DNA from: Methylococcaceae bacterium UBA7658
Lineage (GTDB): Bacteria; Pseudomonadota; Gammaproteobacteria; Methylococcales; Methylomonadaceae
Reading direction: 5' to 3'
NCBI GenBank assembly: GCA_002483425.1
Contig: DLHW01000021.1
Location: 1-7,477 of the forward strand
DNA: 7,477 nucleotides
Numbering within the stretch: position 1 is the first letter of the stretch; the number at the start of each line of letters is the position of its first letter. The notes under the pieces were generated by a model. That model was given only the letters and a program-made list of their open reading frames with translations, ran no database searches and was not told the origin of the DNA. Made by a program: the position numbers and the translations under genes. This document shows, piece by piece, positions 6,939 to 7,477 of the stretch.

Positions 6939-6946
6939 CAGCAACA

Positions 6947-7159
6947 ATGAGCAACCAATTGATTAACTTATTCAACACCGCCGGTTTTAGCCGGTTGGCG
7001 GATTTTGTAAAGGACCTGACAGGTAATCAAGAATTACCTTTAGAACATATTTTACTTATTAGCCGGGTATTATTCGCTATCGTTATGATCGGGTTTATCG
7101 GTTACTTTTTCGACCGCACCAAGGAAACGGTTAAAGAAACCGTTAAATCGAGGCGCTGA
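6947..7159 (+). CDS. Small single-pass membrane protein, unknown function
   Basis: This is a 70-aa protein beginning MSNQLINLFN. The frame is open back to an ATG at 6851 (102 aa), but the added N-terminal part is very basic, lacks a ribosome binding site and overlaps the terminator-like hairpin. The internal ATG at 6947 with GAGGG eight bases ahead is preferred. Residues 1-25 look like an amphipathic helix, and a hydrophobic segment at about 41-55 (VLFAIVMIGFIGYFF) is a likely transmembrane helix. The C-terminus is short, charged and positively biased, with a tandem ETVK repeat (FDRTKETVKETVKSRR). The positive tail suggests that it lies in the cytoplasm. I do not recognise the family. It is divergent from the lipoprotein gene and followed by an IS remnant. 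It may act alone or as a small partner of a membrane complex, but nothing in the sequence shows which. Confidence 0.62.
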   Translation: MSNQLINLFNTAGFSRLADFVKDLTGNQELPLEHILLISRVLFAIVMIGFIGYFFDRTKETVKETVKSRR

Positions 7160-7321
7160 TAGGCGACGGAAGGCGTTGCACTTAATTTAGGGGTTTGGGG
7201 CGCAATGGAACAGAAAGCCCAGTTATTCAAACTCTTATAAGGCCTAACACTATGCTAGAAGTTGATAAAGCGAGCTACATTTCTTGGCTATCTTTAAAGG
7301 TGTGCTGGTCATGCTACATCT
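7160..7321. other. Short non-coding gap before the IS remnant
   Basis: No supported gene or clear terminator was found here. A frame opens at ATG 7252 and runs through the IS remnant to the window edge, but its first part (MLEVDKASYISWL) matches nothing I know. It appears to be open by chance where the broken transposase follows. Confidence 0.4.
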
Positions 7322-7477
7322 CCGTGAGTGTACGGCTAATGTTACGACAATGCACCATGGAATGGAACCACAGTTTCAAGGTCGAGGCCGTGCATGGCCA
7401 ACGCTTTAGTACCGGTCAGAAGCCAAGTACCAGGTGTTTGAATTCATTGAAGTGTATTACAATCGCAAACGGCTTCA
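7322..7477 (+). pseudogene. IS3-family transposase C-terminal remnant, frameshifted
   Basis: The end of an IS3-family DDE transposase (OrfB, rve integrase core) is readable only across frames. Bases 7340-7356 read CYDNAP, part of the usual GNCYDNAPMES block. A one-base loss then shifts to MEW..SFKVEAVHGQRFST (7357-7413). Another one-base loss after 7413 shifts to SEAKYQVFEFIEVYYNRKRLH (from about 7416 to the edge), with YYNRKRLH being the conserved block that follows the catalytic Glu region. The expected SF between ME and W is also missing. The DDE catalytic core that should lie to the left is absent, so the copy is truncated at its 5' end and dead. Its last codons run off the window. Confidence 0.85.

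Larger units (their letters stand above)
6574..6946. other. Intergenic regulatory stretch with inverted repeats
   Basis: This 373-nt stretch lies between two divergently oriented genes, the lipoprotein (leftward) and the small membrane protein (rightward), so it should hold promoters for both. I see no convincing gene. A 39-codon frame from ATG 6783 has no ribosome binding site or recognisable content. The stretch contains the ribosome binding site of the lipoprotein gene (6573-6579), a nested inverted repeat (6676-6725), a second 7-bp inverted repeat (GTTAATT 6710-6716 with AATTAAC 6732-6738), a candidate promoter (6778-6806), a terminator-like hairpin (6863-6889) and the ribosome binding site of the next gene (6934-6938). 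Confidence 0.5.

Noticed and set aside
6851..6946. Longer N-terminus for the small membrane protein, starting at ATG 6851
   Set aside because: There is no ribosome binding site before 6851, the added part overlaps a terminator-like hairpin, and a strong site sits before ATG 6947.
6860..6946. Possible c-di-GMP (GEMM) riboswitch, from the GCAAAAGGGTAGG sequence
   Set aside because: The conserved GGCAAACC and the paired helices of that class are not present.
7252..7477. Open frame from ATG 7252 to the window edge as a real gene
   Set aside because: Only its middle part matches a transposase, and the conserved blocks before and after lie in other frames, so it is a chance opening through a pseudogene.

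Overview
The window holds a complete three-gene RND-type tripartite efflux operon on the plus strand, followed by two small uncharacterised envelope-type genes. Decayed transposase remnants lie at both edges. The moderate G+C, the NodT/AcrB-type proteins with outer-membrane and periplasmic parts, and the lipoprotein signals point to a Gram-negative proteobacterium. A gammaproteobacterium is my best guess, but no marker gene in the window settles this.

Layout. Bases 1-359 contain no intact gene. They hold what looks like a broken transposase fragment, readable only by changing frame (about 19-238), and then an AT-rich leader with weak promoter-like and inverted-repeat sequences. The operon follows: an outer-membrane factor of the NodT/TolC type (360-1760), a periplasmic adaptor starting with GTG and overlapping it by 20 nt (1741-2931), and a 1048-aa AcrB-type RND permease 10 nt further on (2942-6088). 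Together these would form a pump spanning inner membrane, periplasm and outer membrane. The permease takes substrate and uses the proton gradient, the adaptor bridges, and the outer-membrane factor forms the exit duct. The substrate cannot be read from the sequence, and there is no regulator gene in the window.

Downstream, a small lipoprotein gene lies convergent on the minus strand (6214-6564). A gene-free stretch of about 380 nt then carries inverted repeats, a candidate promoter and a terminator-like hairpin. It leads to a 70-aa single-pass membrane protein with a very good ribosome binding site (6947-7159). From about 7322 to the right edge is the C-terminal end of an IS3-family transposase broken by at least two frameshifts.

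I found no CRISPR array, tRNA, rRNA, toxin-antitoxin pair or clearly new multi-gene system. The points most worth a second look are the Asn in place of the TM10 lysine in the permease proton relay, the decayed mobile DNA on both sides of the pump operon, and the structured leader of the small membrane protein.
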